From: an uncultured Alphaproteobacteria bacterium
GTDB taxonomy: Bacteria; Pseudomonadota; Alphaproteobacteria; RF32; CAG-239
Assembly (NCBI GenBank): GCA_944393235.1
Contig: CALXZJ010000003.1
Coordinates: 1-64,000, forward strand
Length of the DNA: 64,000 nt
Direction of reading: 5' to 3'
This document shows positions 10,907 to 19,710 of the stretch, one piece after another. Within the stretch, counting starts at the first letter, position 1. Each line of letters starts with the position of its first letter. The position numbers were made by a program, and so were the translations under genes. The notes beneath the pieces were generated by a model. It was not told where the DNA came from. It did no database searches and saw only the letters and a program-made list of their open reading frames with translations.

Positions 10907-10998
10907 GATTTTGTTTTTATACGGTTATAACCTGAATTATCTGATTAATTTTATTTAAAAGATAGGAATTGAAAATTGTTTTTGATTATCAATTTCAA

Positions 10999-13086
10999 TC
11001 AACCGGAAAGGTAGGTTTTTAAGGAGCGGTCTTGTTCAAACAGATATAATAAAATTCTTAACGCCTGTCCGCGGGGTGAGGTGAAGTTTTTATCGGTTTG
11101 CAAAACAAATTCCGCATCTTTGCGCGCTGTATAAAGCAAATCTTTATGCACGGTCAAATCCGCTAATTTAAACTCGCCGAAACCGGATTGGCGGGTACCT
11201 AAAACCTCGCCGCCTCCACGCAATTCCAAATCTTTTTCGGCAATTAAAAACCCGTCTTCGCTGTTTTTCATGATATTTAAGCGTTCCCGCGAAGTTTGGC
11301 TTAACGGAAAGCCATACATCAAAATACAGGTTGAGGCTTCAAAGCCACGTTTGATGCGGCCGCGTAATTGGTGGAGCTGTGCCAGTCCGAAACGTTCGGC
11401 TTGTTCTATAATCATGACTGTTGCTTCCGGCACGTTGACGCCGACTTCAATTACGGTGGTTGCCACCAAAAGCGCCAGCGCTCCGGTGCGGAATTGTTCC
11501 ATCACGGCGTCTTTTTGTTTTTCTTTCATCTTGCCGTGCACCAAGCCGACTTTATCGCCAAAGATTTTTTGCAGTGAGGCAAAGCGTTCTTCGGCGGCGG
11601 CCAAATCGGTCTTTTCGGATTCTTCTACCAAAGGACAAACCCAATAGGCGCGGCAGCCGGTGGCAAGTTTGCGTTTTAAGCCGGCAACAACGCTTTCAAT
11701 TTTGCTCAATGGCAGCACACGCGTATCAACCGGTTTGCGGCCTTTAGGGACTTCATTAATTTTGGAATATTCCATATCGCCGTATTGTGTTAACACCAAA
11801 GTGCGGGGAATCGGCGTGGCGGTCATGACCAAAACATCTGCCTTGTTGCCTTTTTCGGAAAGCTCCAAACGTTGATTGACGCCGAAACGGTGTTGCTCGT
11901 CCACCACCACAAAGGCCAAATCCTTAAACGCCACATCTTCGGTAAACAAGGCGTGCGTACCGATGAGAACATTAATTTTTCCGGCTTGTAAATCTGCCAA
12001 AATTTCATCGCGCTTTTTGCCTTTGATTTTACCGGTCAACAATTCGGCGCGAATGCCGACAATCTGCGCCCAAGTCGACATGGTTTCCAGATGCTGTTTG
12101 GCCAAAATTTCGGTCGGTGCCATGATGGCCGCCTGCGCACTGCATTCCACCGCGTTTAACATCGCTAAAAAAGCGACCACGGTTTTGCCGCTGCCGACAT
12201 CGCCCTGCAATAGACGCAGCATTTTGTAAGGTGCAGTCATGTCATTTTTGATTTCGCTTAAAACCCGTTTTTGCGCATCGGTCAATTCAAAACCTAAATT
12301 TTCAAGTAAGCGGCGGCATAAATGTCCGTCACCGTCAAGAATGCGTCCGGCTTGTTTTTTGACACGCTCACGCGCCAAAGCCAAAGTCAGCTGATTGGCT
12401 AAAAGCTCGTCATAAGCCAAACGGCGTCGGGCGGGCGAATTGTTTTCTAAATCTGCCGGTTTTAACGGATGATGAACGCTCAACAATGCGGTTTTAAATG
12501 GCGGAAAACCTTCGCGGTTTAAAAAACGCTCGTCCTGCCATTCGGGCAAGTCAGGCACACGCGCCAGCGCCTGTTTTTGCAGTTTGAGCATTAATTTGTT
12601 GGAAACACCGGCACAAAGCGGATAAACCGGCTCGACACTTTTTAACGCATCCAGCATTTCCGGCGCGACAATATAGTCAGGGTGGTTCATCTGTAAACGA
12701 CCGTTGAAAATTTCCAACTTGCCGCTTATGGCTTTATAGGCGCCAACCGGAAGGTTTCTGGCCAGAGAATCTTTATAGTATTTGAAAAAATTTAAGGTGA
12801 TATCCGTCCCGTATTCATCCACGGCGGCAATCCGGTACGGTTGTTTTTTGGTGGGCGGTACCAAGTGTTCAATAATCCTGATTTTTCCGGTCCAGATGCG
12901 GCCGGTGGCAGCTCGGCTTAAAGGCGTGCCATAGGTGCGGTCAATCAAATTTATCGGTAAATGCCAGAGCAAATCCGCAATTTTTCTGCCGTTAACCAAG
13001 TTGCATACCAACTTGTTGTAACGGCTGCCAATGCCTTGTAAGTTTTCAATCAAGCCAAAGAGCGGATTTAGGATTTCCGGACGCAT
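10999..13086 (-). CDS. recG: ATP-dependent DNA helicase RecG
   Basis: 695-residue branch-migration helicase that reverses stalled replication forks and processes Holliday junctions. The N-terminal wedge/OB domain (about residues 1-240, with GRLQMNHPDYI near 130) precedes a superfamily 2 helicase core. Walker A GDVGSGKT lies near residue 294 and the RecG-specific DEQHRFGV motif near 394. The motif TATPIPRTL, the second RecA-like domain (QLRGRIKRG) and the C-terminal RecG region are present. It ends convergently with the RND operon. Confidence 0.95.
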   Translation of the reverse strand: MRPEILNPLFGLIENLQGIGSRYNKLVCNLVNGRKIADLLWHLPINLIDRTYGTPLSRAATGRIWTGKIRIIEHLVPPTKKQPYRIAAVDEYGTDITLNFFKYYKDSLARNLPVGAYKAISGKLEIFNGRLQMNHPDYIVAPEMLDALKSVEPVYPLCAGVSNKLMLKLQKQALARVPDLPEWQDERFLNREGFPPFKTALLSVHHPLKPADLENNSPARRRLAYDELLANQLTLALARERVKKQAGRILDGDGHLCRRLLENLGFELTDAQKRVLSEIKNDMTAPYKMLRLLQGDVGSGKTVVAFLAMLNAVECSAQAAIMAPTEILAKQHLETMSTWAQIVGIRAELLTGKIKGKKRDEILADLQAGKINVLIGTHALFTEDVAFKDLAFVVVDEQHRFGVNQRLELSEKGNKADVLVMTATPIPRTLVLTQYGDMEYSKINEVPKGRKPVDTRVLPLSKIESVVAGLKRKLATGCRAYWVCPLVEESEKTDLAAAEERFASLQKIFGDKVGLVHGKMKEKQKDAVMEQFRTGALALLVATTVIEVGVNVPEATVMIIEQAERFGLAQLHQLRGRIKRGFEASTCILMYGFPLSQTSRERLNIMKNSEDGFLIAEKDLELRGGGEVLGTRQSGFGEFKLADLTVHKDLLYTARKDAEFVLQTDKNFTSPRGQALRILLYLFEQDRSLKTYLSG

Positions 13087-13161
13087 AATGTTCTCCCTTT
13101 TATTTGCAATGTAACAATAAAAACGCAGCTTGTAAATAAGGGAAACTATCCGGCTGCTTGT

Positions 13162-14550
13162 TTATTCACCAGCTTTGATTTTTTCAATCAACTCTTTTAC
13201 CGTCGGGATGCCGTTGCGATACAATGGATCGGTGGCAAAGCGGTAAACTTGATGTCCGGCAAACAATAAGTGGTCTTTTACACTGCCGCCGTGACCGACT
13301 TCATAAAGAGTTTTATGAATACAGTAGGTGCGTGGGTCAGGTAGCTTGCCGGTGGTGCCGTTGGCGCGAGACCATGTTGAAAATTGGCATTGCGATAGGC
13401 AGCCGACGCATTCGGCGCGATCTTGTTTCATTTTCTTCCAGTCTTCTTCGCTCATAAATACGATTGTTTGATCCGGAGTTTCCTGAATGACGCTTAAACC
13501 GGCGTTAATTTGGTTTTGTGCTTTGTCGGTATCTTCGGGTTTGATATAAACCGTGCGGTGGGCGTTCATTTGTAAGGCGTTGGAAAACTCGGAATCCGGT
13601 TCGTTTTTGAAAGCAATCTCGCCTTTTTTACGTTCAATCAGTTTTTCTAAAAAGGAGTTTTTGATTGCTGATGAGAAAAATCCGGTCGGACTGAATTTTT
13701 GCAAAATTACGTCGCCTTTTTTGACGTGCATCATAACGTTTTTCCAAGCATCGCTTATCGGGCTTTCTTTGGTTATCATCGGACGGGTGCCGAATTGGAA
13801 CGCTACGTCGCCCAATTCCGGATTGTCGATATAATCTTGCCAGTCGCTTAACTTCCAGACGCCGCCGGCAATAATAATCGGGGTTTTTTCAAGCCCTAAT
13901 TCACGCAAAAGCTTGCGTAATTCAACCAAGCGGTTGTATGGAGATTGCGGCTGATTGGGGTCTTCGGCGTTAGACAGACCGTTGTGTCCGCCAGCCAACC
14001 ATGGATCTTCGTAAACAACGCCGCCTAAATATTCCGAACATTTGGAATAAGCCCGTTTCCATAAAACTTGAAAAGCGCGTGCCGAAGATATAATCGGGTA
14101 ATAATAAACTTTAAATTTTGAGGCTAATTCGCCCAAATGATACGGCAAGCCGGCGCCACAGGTTACACCATGAATAAGCCCTTTGCTTCCTTCCAAAATG
14201 GCGGTGATTATGCGTTCAGAATCAGCCATTTCCCAAAGCATGTTCATATGAATACGCCCTTTGCCTCCGGAAACCTCATGGGCAATTTTGGCTTGGTCTA
14301 TGCCACCTTGAATGGCATATTGAACCATTTCTTCGTGCCGTTCGGCGCGGATTTTTTTCTTGAAAGTTTCAATAATCACGTTGCCTTTGTTATCTACGAC
14401 ATCGGGACTGACCGCCGAGAATGTGCCGACGCAGTTTTCTTTTGCCCATGCGCCGGAGCTGTATCCGTTGCTGCCGTTGATGCCTTTGCCGCCTTCAATT
14501 AAGGGCAGAACTTCTTTTCCTGATAAGAGAATCGGGTTTAGGGTTTTCAA
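13162..14550 (-). CDS. nitronate monooxygenase-like FMN oxidoreductase with C-terminal Cys cluster
   Basis: About 462-residue protein related to nitronate monooxygenase/2-nitropropane dioxygenase and enoyl-reductase-type TIM barrels that bind FMN. Family stretches include GGIDQAKIAHEVSGGKGRI, GLIHGVTCGAGLPY, PIIIAGGVWKLSDW and VAFQFGTRPM. I prefer a TTG start at 14550 because AAGGA lies 8 bases upstream; a longer frame to 14625 adds 25 Lys/Phe-rich residues without a clear ribosome site. The C-terminus has cysteines spaced C-X2-C-X3-C (CVGCLSQC) and a further YC, not part of the standard enzyme, so an iron-sulfur or zinc site is possible. Physiological substrate unknown. Confidence 0.8.
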   Translation of the reverse strand: MKTLNPILLSGKEVLPLIEGGKGINGSNGYSSGAWAKENCVGTFSAVSPDVVDNKGNVIIETFKKKIRAERHEEMVQYAIQGGIDQAKIAHEVSGGKGRIHMNMLWEMADSERIITAILEGSKGLIHGVTCGAGLPYHLGELASKFKVYYYPIISSARAFQVLWKRAYSKCSEYLGGVVYEDPWLAGGHNGLSNAEDPNQPQSPYNRLVELRKLLRELGLEKTPIIIAGGVWKLSDWQDYIDNPELGDVAFQFGTRPMITKESPISDAWKNVMMHVKKGDVILQKFSPTGFFSSAIKNSFLEKLIERKKGEIAFKNEPDSEFSNALQMNAHRTVYIKPEDTDKAQNQINAGLSVIQETPDQTIVFMSEEDWKKMKQDRAECVGCLSQCQFSTWSRANGTTGKLPDPRTYCIHKTLYEVGHGGSVKDHLLFAGHQVYRFATDPLYRNGIPTVKELIEKIKAGE

Positions 14551-14705
14551 TGTTTTTTCCTTAAATATTAAAAAATTTTTCCTTATTTTATTTATGCATT
14601 TTTTTGTAAAAAGAAAAGTAGGCACTTGAAAGGTGTATAGTTTCTTTAAGGATACTAATGTGTATTTCTGCGGCTTTGAGCCGTATTGATGTGTTAAAAA
14701 ATATT

Positions 14706-16181
14706 TTATCCGGCAATTTTAAAAATGGAAAAATTTAAATTGTTTAAAATAATAAAGGCGACAATGATGTTGATGAAGGCGTAAATTTGAAGCATGTTAA
14801 ACAATGCTTGGTTTTGCAACAGAGGGAGTTTGCTTTGTATGAAATTTCCGGTGGTATACAGCGCTTTGATGAGTAATGCACAGATTATGAGCTGTATGCA
14901 ATAGCCTCCTGATGTCAGAAAATTTTGAGCCGGTTTTAAGATAAAGGAAAGGCTGCCGAAAAATAACAGGTAAAAAACAATGCCTAATAATGTGAGCTTG
15001 TTTAATTTGATAAACCGCAGTCGTTTTTCCAGTTTCAGCTGTTCGTTTTTTTCGGTGGAAAGTTCGGATATATCAAGCCCGCGAATTTTGGCAGGCATGG
15101 CTTTTTCTTCTTTGACGGCTGCCATGTTTTGTTTGAATTTTTCTTCTATGGCGCATAAACCACACCCTTTGGAGGTGAAATATACATGGTCAGGATTTTG
15201 TTTGCAGGTTTTTAAATTGCGGAAAAGATATTCCATATGTTCCTGCCATTCTTTGGCAGTCGGCCGTTTTTGACCTTTTAGAAATGCACGATCAAAAAGT
15301 TCTAATGTCTTTTTATCAAAATAACGGTGTATGCTATATGGGTTGGGTGATTGGTAAGAATCCGGCCATAAACCGTAGGCATAATGGTATTGTTCTATGC
15401 GGGTTTGAATGGTTAGCATTTCATCGGTGGTTTTACGCGGTGTGCCGGAAAACGGATGAATGCCGTTATTTAGTAATTTGAAGATGATGACGGCAAGTGC
15501 AAATTTATCCTGTTCTTCGCCCATGTCTTCACAATTTTGCAACATGCCTTCGGGATAAATATATTCTTCACTGACAAATTCAGCCGGATAACGTTCGGTT
15601 TCGCCTTTGATGGAGAAGCCGTCGCAATCAAACATTGCAACTAACATATTTTCTTTATAAACCGAAACATTAGCCGGTTTTAAATCTACAATGTAGTGTC
15701 CGCATTTGTGTAGCGCGGCTACCATAGATGCAATGTTGTATGCTGCGTATAAACGATTGCTGTAACTTTCGGATAGCCCAAGTTTTTTGCGGACGGCTTT
15801 TTGCATCAGATGGTCTAAGGAAACAGCCTCGTTCATATTAATTAACGGCATTAAATAGCCCACACAAAAACCGTCATCGTCTTCTAAAACAGCTTCCGGC
15901 CAAGCAATTTGCACATAAGTTTTGCCGTCGTGTTCAATCGGCGGAATGTTGGGCCGATTGTGCAGCATGGCTTCTAATTTTTGGCGGTTGGTGTGGCTTT
16001 TGGTGCGGTCATGGAATATTTTAGCGACAAATTCCGGATGATTGACATCTCGATATATTTTGCCGGCAGCACCACCCTTGTTTAATAGTTCATCTAGTTT
16101 TTCACGTTCAAAGTGACCGTCGCCGTATATGGCGTTGTAATATAAATATTTTGGTGGTGTTTTTGTATCTTGTTTGTTCAT
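14706..16181 (-). CDS. YegI-like protein kinase with C-terminal membrane segments
   Basis: About 491-residue Hanks-type Ser/Thr kinase-like protein. The nucleotide loop (GGAAGKIY), the lysine of VAKIF, the catalytic loop VDLKPANV and a DFG-equivalent DCDGFS are all present, so it may be active. A Cys/His group follows the kinase lobe (C-X5-H...C-X2-C), and three or four hydrophobic segments near the C-terminus would anchor it in the membrane. The ATG at 16181 overlaps the phosphatase stop by 4 bases (ATGA); an alternative ATG 15 bases upstream is possible. With the PP2C and VWA genes upstream it forms the YegL-YegK-YegI (TerY-P) triad. Confidence 0.8.
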   Translation of the reverse strand: MNKQDTKTPPKYLYYNAIYGDGHFEREKLDELLNKGGAAGKIYRDVNHPEFVAKIFHDRTKSHTNRQKLEAMLHNRPNIPPIEHDGKTYVQIAWPEAVLEDDDGFCVGYLMPLINMNEAVSLDHLMQKAVRKKLGLSESYSNRLYAAYNIASMVAALHKCGHYIVDLKPANVSVYKENMLVAMFDCDGFSIKGETERYPAEFVSEEYIYPEGMLQNCEDMGEEQDKFALAVIIFKLLNNGIHPFSGTPRKTTDEMLTIQTRIEQYHYAYGLWPDSYQSPNPYSIHRYFDKKTLELFDRAFLKGQKRPTAKEWQEHMEYLFRNLKTCKQNPDHVYFTSKGCGLCAIEEKFKQNMAAVKEEKAMPAKIRGLDISELSTEKNEQLKLEKRLRFIKLNKLTLLGIVFYLLFFGSLSFILKPAQNFLTSGGYCIQLIICALLIKALYTTGNFIQSKLPLLQNQALFNMLQIYAFINIIVAFIILNNLNFSIFKIAG

Positions 16182-16927
16182 TTTAAGCCAACCCATAAAA
16201 AGGTTTTATCATCGGGATTTAATTGGCAGGCTCGCGGCGTGCCAAGTGTGTTGTTTAAAGCCCGGACGGCTTTGCGATGGTTTGTTTCGTTTTGTAAAAA
16301 GCGGTTGATTGGCTCAATAAAACCGTTTTCTATATTGTCAAAACCTTTGGTAAAGGCAAAGCCGGTTACACCGTCGGTCATCAGTATCAGACTTTTGGCT
16401 TTTTCAAAAGGGGTAAAACGCAGGCTGTCTTTCCAATCGTCCATGGTGAAAAAATAAGTTTCACAAGAAAACAATCCATTTTCAGGGCGCGAAACAACGG
16501 TATGTGGGTGCGAATCGTTTAATGCAATAGCGGCTCCATCGCCGATATGAAAAAAAATGCCGCCTTTTTTGGTATATACAGTGCCGACAACGGTGGCGGC
16601 AAAGTCGATTAAACCATTTTCGCTTTTGGTTTTGTTGAAGCGGTGATATATTAGTTTTTGCCGAGAAATTTCTAAGGCTTCGGTTATCTTTTGTTGGATG
16701 TTTTTGAAAGAACAAGAAACCAAAATATCACACAAAGTGTTGCAAACGGTTTTTGCCCCGATTTTACCGTATTTGGCAGAGCCGGCACCGTCGGATACGA
16801 CAGCTACCAATCTGCCGCGGCGGCAAACGTGGGCATAACAATCCTGACATGGTAGATTTTTAGCGCGGTGATACTGACCGGTCACGCTGGTGGCAACAAT
16901 GTGTATGTTTGGTTTTTTATTCATCAT
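16178..16927 (-). CDS. PP2C-family protein phosphatase (YegK-like)
   Basis: About 249-residue metal-dependent Ser/Thr phosphatase of the PP2C fold. Metal-binding aspartates appear in NLPCQDCYAHV, VVSDGAGSAKYGKIGA, FHIGDGAAIAL and LMTDGVTG, in the expected order. The start was placed at the tandem ATG (16927) that overlaps the end of the VWA gene; the reading frame extends upstream but those codons lie inside the VWA gene. It probably reverses the phosphorylation made by the kinase encoded directly downstream. Confidence 0.85.
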   Translation of the reverse strand: MMNKKPNIHIVATSVTGQYHRAKNLPCQDCYAHVCRRGRLVAVVSDGAGSAKYGKIGAKTVCNTLCDILVSCSFKNIQQKITEALEISRQKLIYHRFNKTKSENGLIDFAATVVGTVYTKKGGIFFHIGDGAAIALNDSHPHTVVSRPENGLFSCETYFFTMDDWKDSLRFTPFEKAKSLILMTDGVTGFAFTKGFDNIENGFIEPINRFLQNETNHRKAVRALNNTLGTPRACQLNPDDKTFLWVGLK

Positions 16928-17606
16928 TCCAGTCGTTAATATCCTCAAGTAAATCATCAGCATTGGGCGCGGCTTTGGAAATGCAGGAAACGCTGCGGCT
17001 CAGCCATAAGAAAAATTCGGTAAATTTTAACCCGGTCAGGCGTTTGGGCGACATTAAGGAAAATTTTGCCAGTTTTTCCAAATTTGCCCCTTGTGTACCA
17101 ACGGCATGAATAATGACTTTTTTGTTTTGTTGAGCATAACGGCATTTTTCAGCAGCTTGTTCCCAGCCGTAGTCTGTGGGTTCGCCATCACTGATTAAGA
17201 ATATCCATGGACGCTTTGATGTCACGCCGCAGCTGTCGTAGAGGCATTTCTGTTCTTCAATTTTTTGCAAAGCCAATTCCATGGCTTTGCCAAGAGGTGT
17301 TAAACCACCGGCTTCCATGACCGGTGCGGTAAAATTCATGGCGTCAACCCAATCCGAACTGATGACGGCCTCGTCTTTGCCGCAGGCTTTGATAATTAAG
17401 AGTTGAACGCGTGAGCTGGCATCGATATCGTCTTTTAATTCTTTTTCTAAAGCGCTTAAACCGGCGTTGAGCTGCTTTATTGGTTCGCCGCGCATGGAAC
17501 CGGAACAATCCAATACCAGCACGCAGGGTGTGCGCTCATTGGCGTTGTCGGCAAATTCTACGTACGGAATCGTTTCATCAGAAGTTTTTTTGGTTTGTTT
17601 TTCCAT
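16917..17606 (-). CDS. VWA-domain protein (YegL/TerY-like)
   Basis: 229-residue protein consisting of a von Willebrand factor A domain. The metal-ion-dependent adhesion site is intact: DCSGSM near residues 29-34, the conserved Thr in GGLTPLGKA, and the Asp of FLISDGEPTD. No signal peptide, so it acts in the cytoplasm, probably as a substrate or scaffold recognised by the kinase and phosphatase. AAGGATG precedes the ATG. It is the first gene of the VWA-PP2C-kinase unit; all junctions overlap, indicating one coupled operon. Confidence 0.87.
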   Translation of the reverse strand: MEKQTKKTSDETIPYVEFADNANERTPCVLVLDCSGSMRGEPIKQLNAGLSALEKELKDDIDASSRVQLLIIKACGKDEAVISSDWVDAMNFTAPVMEAGGLTPLGKAMELALQKIEEQKCLYDSCGVTSKRPWIFLISDGEPTDYGWEQAAEKCRYAQQNKKVIIHAVGTQGANLEKLAKFSLMSPKRLTGLKFTEFFLWLSRSVSCISKAAPNADDLLEDINDWNDE

Positions 17607-17621
17607 TGGTGAACATCCTTT

Positions 17622-17756
17622 TTAATGTTGCGGATAGTTGTGCGGATATCCGCTTCCTTCAAGAGGTACGGGTTCGGAAACCTTACCGCAGGCGGTTAAA
17701 TTTCCTATGGTGAAAATAATAAGCGATATTATAAAAAAATTTAAAATATATTTCAT
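17622..17756 (-). CDS. 44-residue LptM-like lipoprotein
   Basis: A small gene with a hydrophobic signal (residues 4-18) and the lipobox LTAC, cysteine near residue 23, followed directly by CGKVSEPVPLEGS and a Tyr/Pro-rich end. This layout matches the short LptM/YifL-type outer-membrane lipoproteins of alphaproteobacteria (CGxxGPLxPPxGS...YPxxYP), which are thought to aid LPS-translocon maturation. It lies 15 bases before the VWA gene on the same strand. Its stop is followed at once by the VWA ribosome site, so co-transcription is likely. The LptM assignment is by resemblance only. Confidence 0.65.
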   Translation of the reverse strand: MKYILNFFIISLIIFTIGNLTACGKVSEPVPLEGSGYPHNYPQH

Positions 17757-17846
17757 TTTTTAACCTTTTTGTTGTATTCGGATTGAGGATTATTATATTC
17801 AAAGAGATTGTAAAATACAAAGTAAAATTAAGGATTTTCACAAGGT

Positions 17847-18374
17847 ATGTTAAAACTTATTATTCAAACAGTCGTTGGCGTTTTGTTGTTGTCGGCTCCG
17901 GTACAAGCCGAAGACAATGTTAATATTTATCCGGAGCCGCGTGAGGCTCCGACGCATGAAATTATTCATCAAAGCGGTAAAAGTTACCGGCTTTCGGATT
18001 TTAAAGGCGATTTTGTGGTGGCAATTTTTTGGTCGCGCGATTGTGGTCCTTGTTTGGCTGAGCTGGAAAGCTTGAACGGTTTTCATAACGCCGTTAAAAA
18101 TAACGGCGTCAGATTGCTGTTGATTTCACCAAAGGAAGAATGGCGTTCTGTTGAAGAGCAAAAGCGTTTTTTGAAACGTTATGATGCACCCGATGTGGAT
18201 TTTTATGTTGATGAAAGAGGGTTAACTGCTGCGGATTTGGGAATTTTTATCAGCCCGCATACGGTTTTGTTTAATGAAAAAGGTGAGGAAATCGGGCGTA
18301 TTCGCGGCAGTGCCAAATGGGATCGAGATGACGTGATTGAATATATATATCAATTGAAAGAAAAGTATGGTTAA
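17847..18374 (+). CDS. TlpA/ResA-like periplasmic thioredoxin-fold protein
   Basis: 175-residue exported protein with a signal peptide (cleavage after VQA near residue 21) and a thioredoxin fold. The redox site CGPC is present in FWSRDCGPCLAE near residues 70-73, as in TlpA/ResA reductases that keep cytochrome or other periplasmic cysteines reduced. A family cis-proline region appears in ISPHTVLFNEKGEE. Divergent from the LptM-like gene. The next gene downstream encodes a very Cys-rich secreted protein, so assistance with its disulfides is a conceivable but unproven role. Confidence 0.82.
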   Translation: MLKLIIQTVVGVLLLSAPVQAEDNVNIYPEPREAPTHEIIHQSGKSYRLSDFKGDFVVAIFWSRDCGPCLAELESLNGFHNAVKNNGVRLLLISPKEEWRSVEEQKRFLKRYDAPDVDFYVDERGLTAADLGIFISPHTVLFNEKGEEIGRIRGSAKWDRDDVIEYIYQLKEKYG

Positions 18375-18422
18375 AGTTTATGATGCAACGAGTTGCTGTT
18401 TGTATGGCATTTAGGAAAAACC

Positions 18423-18449
18423 TTGACGACAAGGCTTTAATGTTATACT
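18423..18449 (+). promoter_or_regulatory. candidate promoter of the Cys-rich protein gene
   Basis: TTGACG (18423-18428) and TATACT (18444-18449) separated by 15 bases, slightly shorter than ideal. It lies 41 bases before the preferred ATG at 18490. Confidence 0.4.
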
Positions 18450-18489
18450 CTTAAAATATGGGGATTTGAGATATCTGAGGGCTGACGGA

Positions 18490-19686
18490 ATGCGGATATT
18501 GTTTAAATTTTTTGTGTTATTGTTTTTGGTTATGGCAGCACAAGCAAATGCCAAAGTTTGTTTTTTGCCCGGTGTTTTAAATGGCGACGGCTGCCTTGAT
18601 AACAGCAGTTGGGCAGGCGGCTGCTCTAATTATCCCAGAACTCAGCCATGCGAGCCCGGCTATGAAGAACAAACATGTACCAGCAAAGGAAGGACGTATT
18701 ACCGTTGTTCTTGCCGAAGCGATAATTTTTTAGATTCTCAGGGAAAGTATGTGTGTAAAGGCGGCAGCTTTGATGATCCGTGCGGCTGCGCTCCAGAAAA
18801 CACTTATTGTAGTTCAGATTATAAGTATCAGAACTGTGATGAGTATCCCGGTACAACGGCGAGTTCTTCTTGCCTTAGCCCGGCAGAAGGGATTACTTAT
18901 TATAAAGACTGTGTTTGTTCAAAAGATATTTATCCTTTTAATAAATGCTCGGAAAAAGGTTTGAAAGAGCCAAGCGGTATTATCAGTGGTTTATATTGTG
19001 AAGAACCCAACGGAACCACTTGGTATTCGCAATGCGATTGTGATGATTCATGGAGTTATGAAGAATGCAATGATAGGTCAGACGGATGTACATTGTTGGT
19101 AGATTCTGTTTATAATGGTCGGGATTATTGCTATCTTTGCGGTGCGGAAACCTGCAGTGACTCTAACCAAGTTAATTTGGAATCTTATTGGTGCAATGTG
19201 TCAACTAGCATCACAACCAATTGTGCGTCTTTAGGATATGATTATAAAACAGTTTGTGCGGACGGCACAACCGGTACGAAATGTCCATTCGACAGCGATT
19301 ATGTTTATTGTTCCGAACCGAAAGTTTGTCCTAAGGGAAGTTATAGTACCAGATCTGCTTGTATGGGGCTTTCGCTTAACTTGACTGATAAAGTTGTTAC
19401 GGATGGGAGTTTGATCAAAGAGCCAATCGGAACAACCGGTTCGGCAACTTTAACGGCTACTAAAAGCAGCAGCGAGGATAAAGTTTTTGACCTTTCAGAT
19501 AAGTTCGTTGATGTTAATACAGGTTTAACGGTTGATTTTGATCACATCCTTGGAGATTATGAGCACGTCGTTGATTTTGATAAGATTCAAGCGTTATATC
19601 TTTGTAACCAAAATTCGGATGGATGTTGGTCGCGTAGAACTAATATTGTAAAGCCGGTAAATCCTGTTTTTCCCGTTAATCCTTGA
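18490..19686 (+). CDS. modular Cys-rich secreted protein
   Basis: 398-residue protein with a signal peptide (likely cleavage after ANA near residue 21). Residues 22-300 carry dozens of cysteines arranged in imperfect modules that end in an aromatic pair plus C-x-C: YYRCSC (70-75), YYKDCVC (137-143), WYSQCDC (178-184). The cysteine-free C-terminal third (from about residue 315) looks beta-rich and ends in a Pro/Val/Asn repeat. The ATG at 18490 was chosen over a TTG 24 bases upstream because it opens the signal peptide. Probably an extracellular or surface protein stabilised by disulfides; function unknown. Confidence 0.72.
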   Translation: MRILFKFFVLLFLVMAAQANAKVCFLPGVLNGDGCLDNSSWAGGCSNYPRTQPCEPGYEEQTCTSKGRTYYRCSCRSDNFLDSQGKYVCKGGSFDDPCGCAPENTYCSSDYKYQNCDEYPGTTASSSCLSPAEGITYYKDCVCSKDIYPFNKCSEKGLKEPSGIISGLYCEEPNGTTWYSQCDCDDSWSYEECNDRSDGCTLLVDSVYNGRDYCYLCGAETCSDSNQVNLESYWCNVSTSITTNCASLGYDYKTVCADGTTGTKCPFDSDYVYCSEPKVCPKGSYSTRSACMGLSLNLTDKVVTDGSLIKEPIGTTGSATLTATKSSSEDKVFDLSDKFVDVNTGLTVDFDHILGDYEHVVDFDKIQALYLCNQNSDGCWSRRTNIVKPVNPVFPVNP

Positions 19687-19710
19687 TCTTAATTTCAAGT
19701 TTATGGCGGT

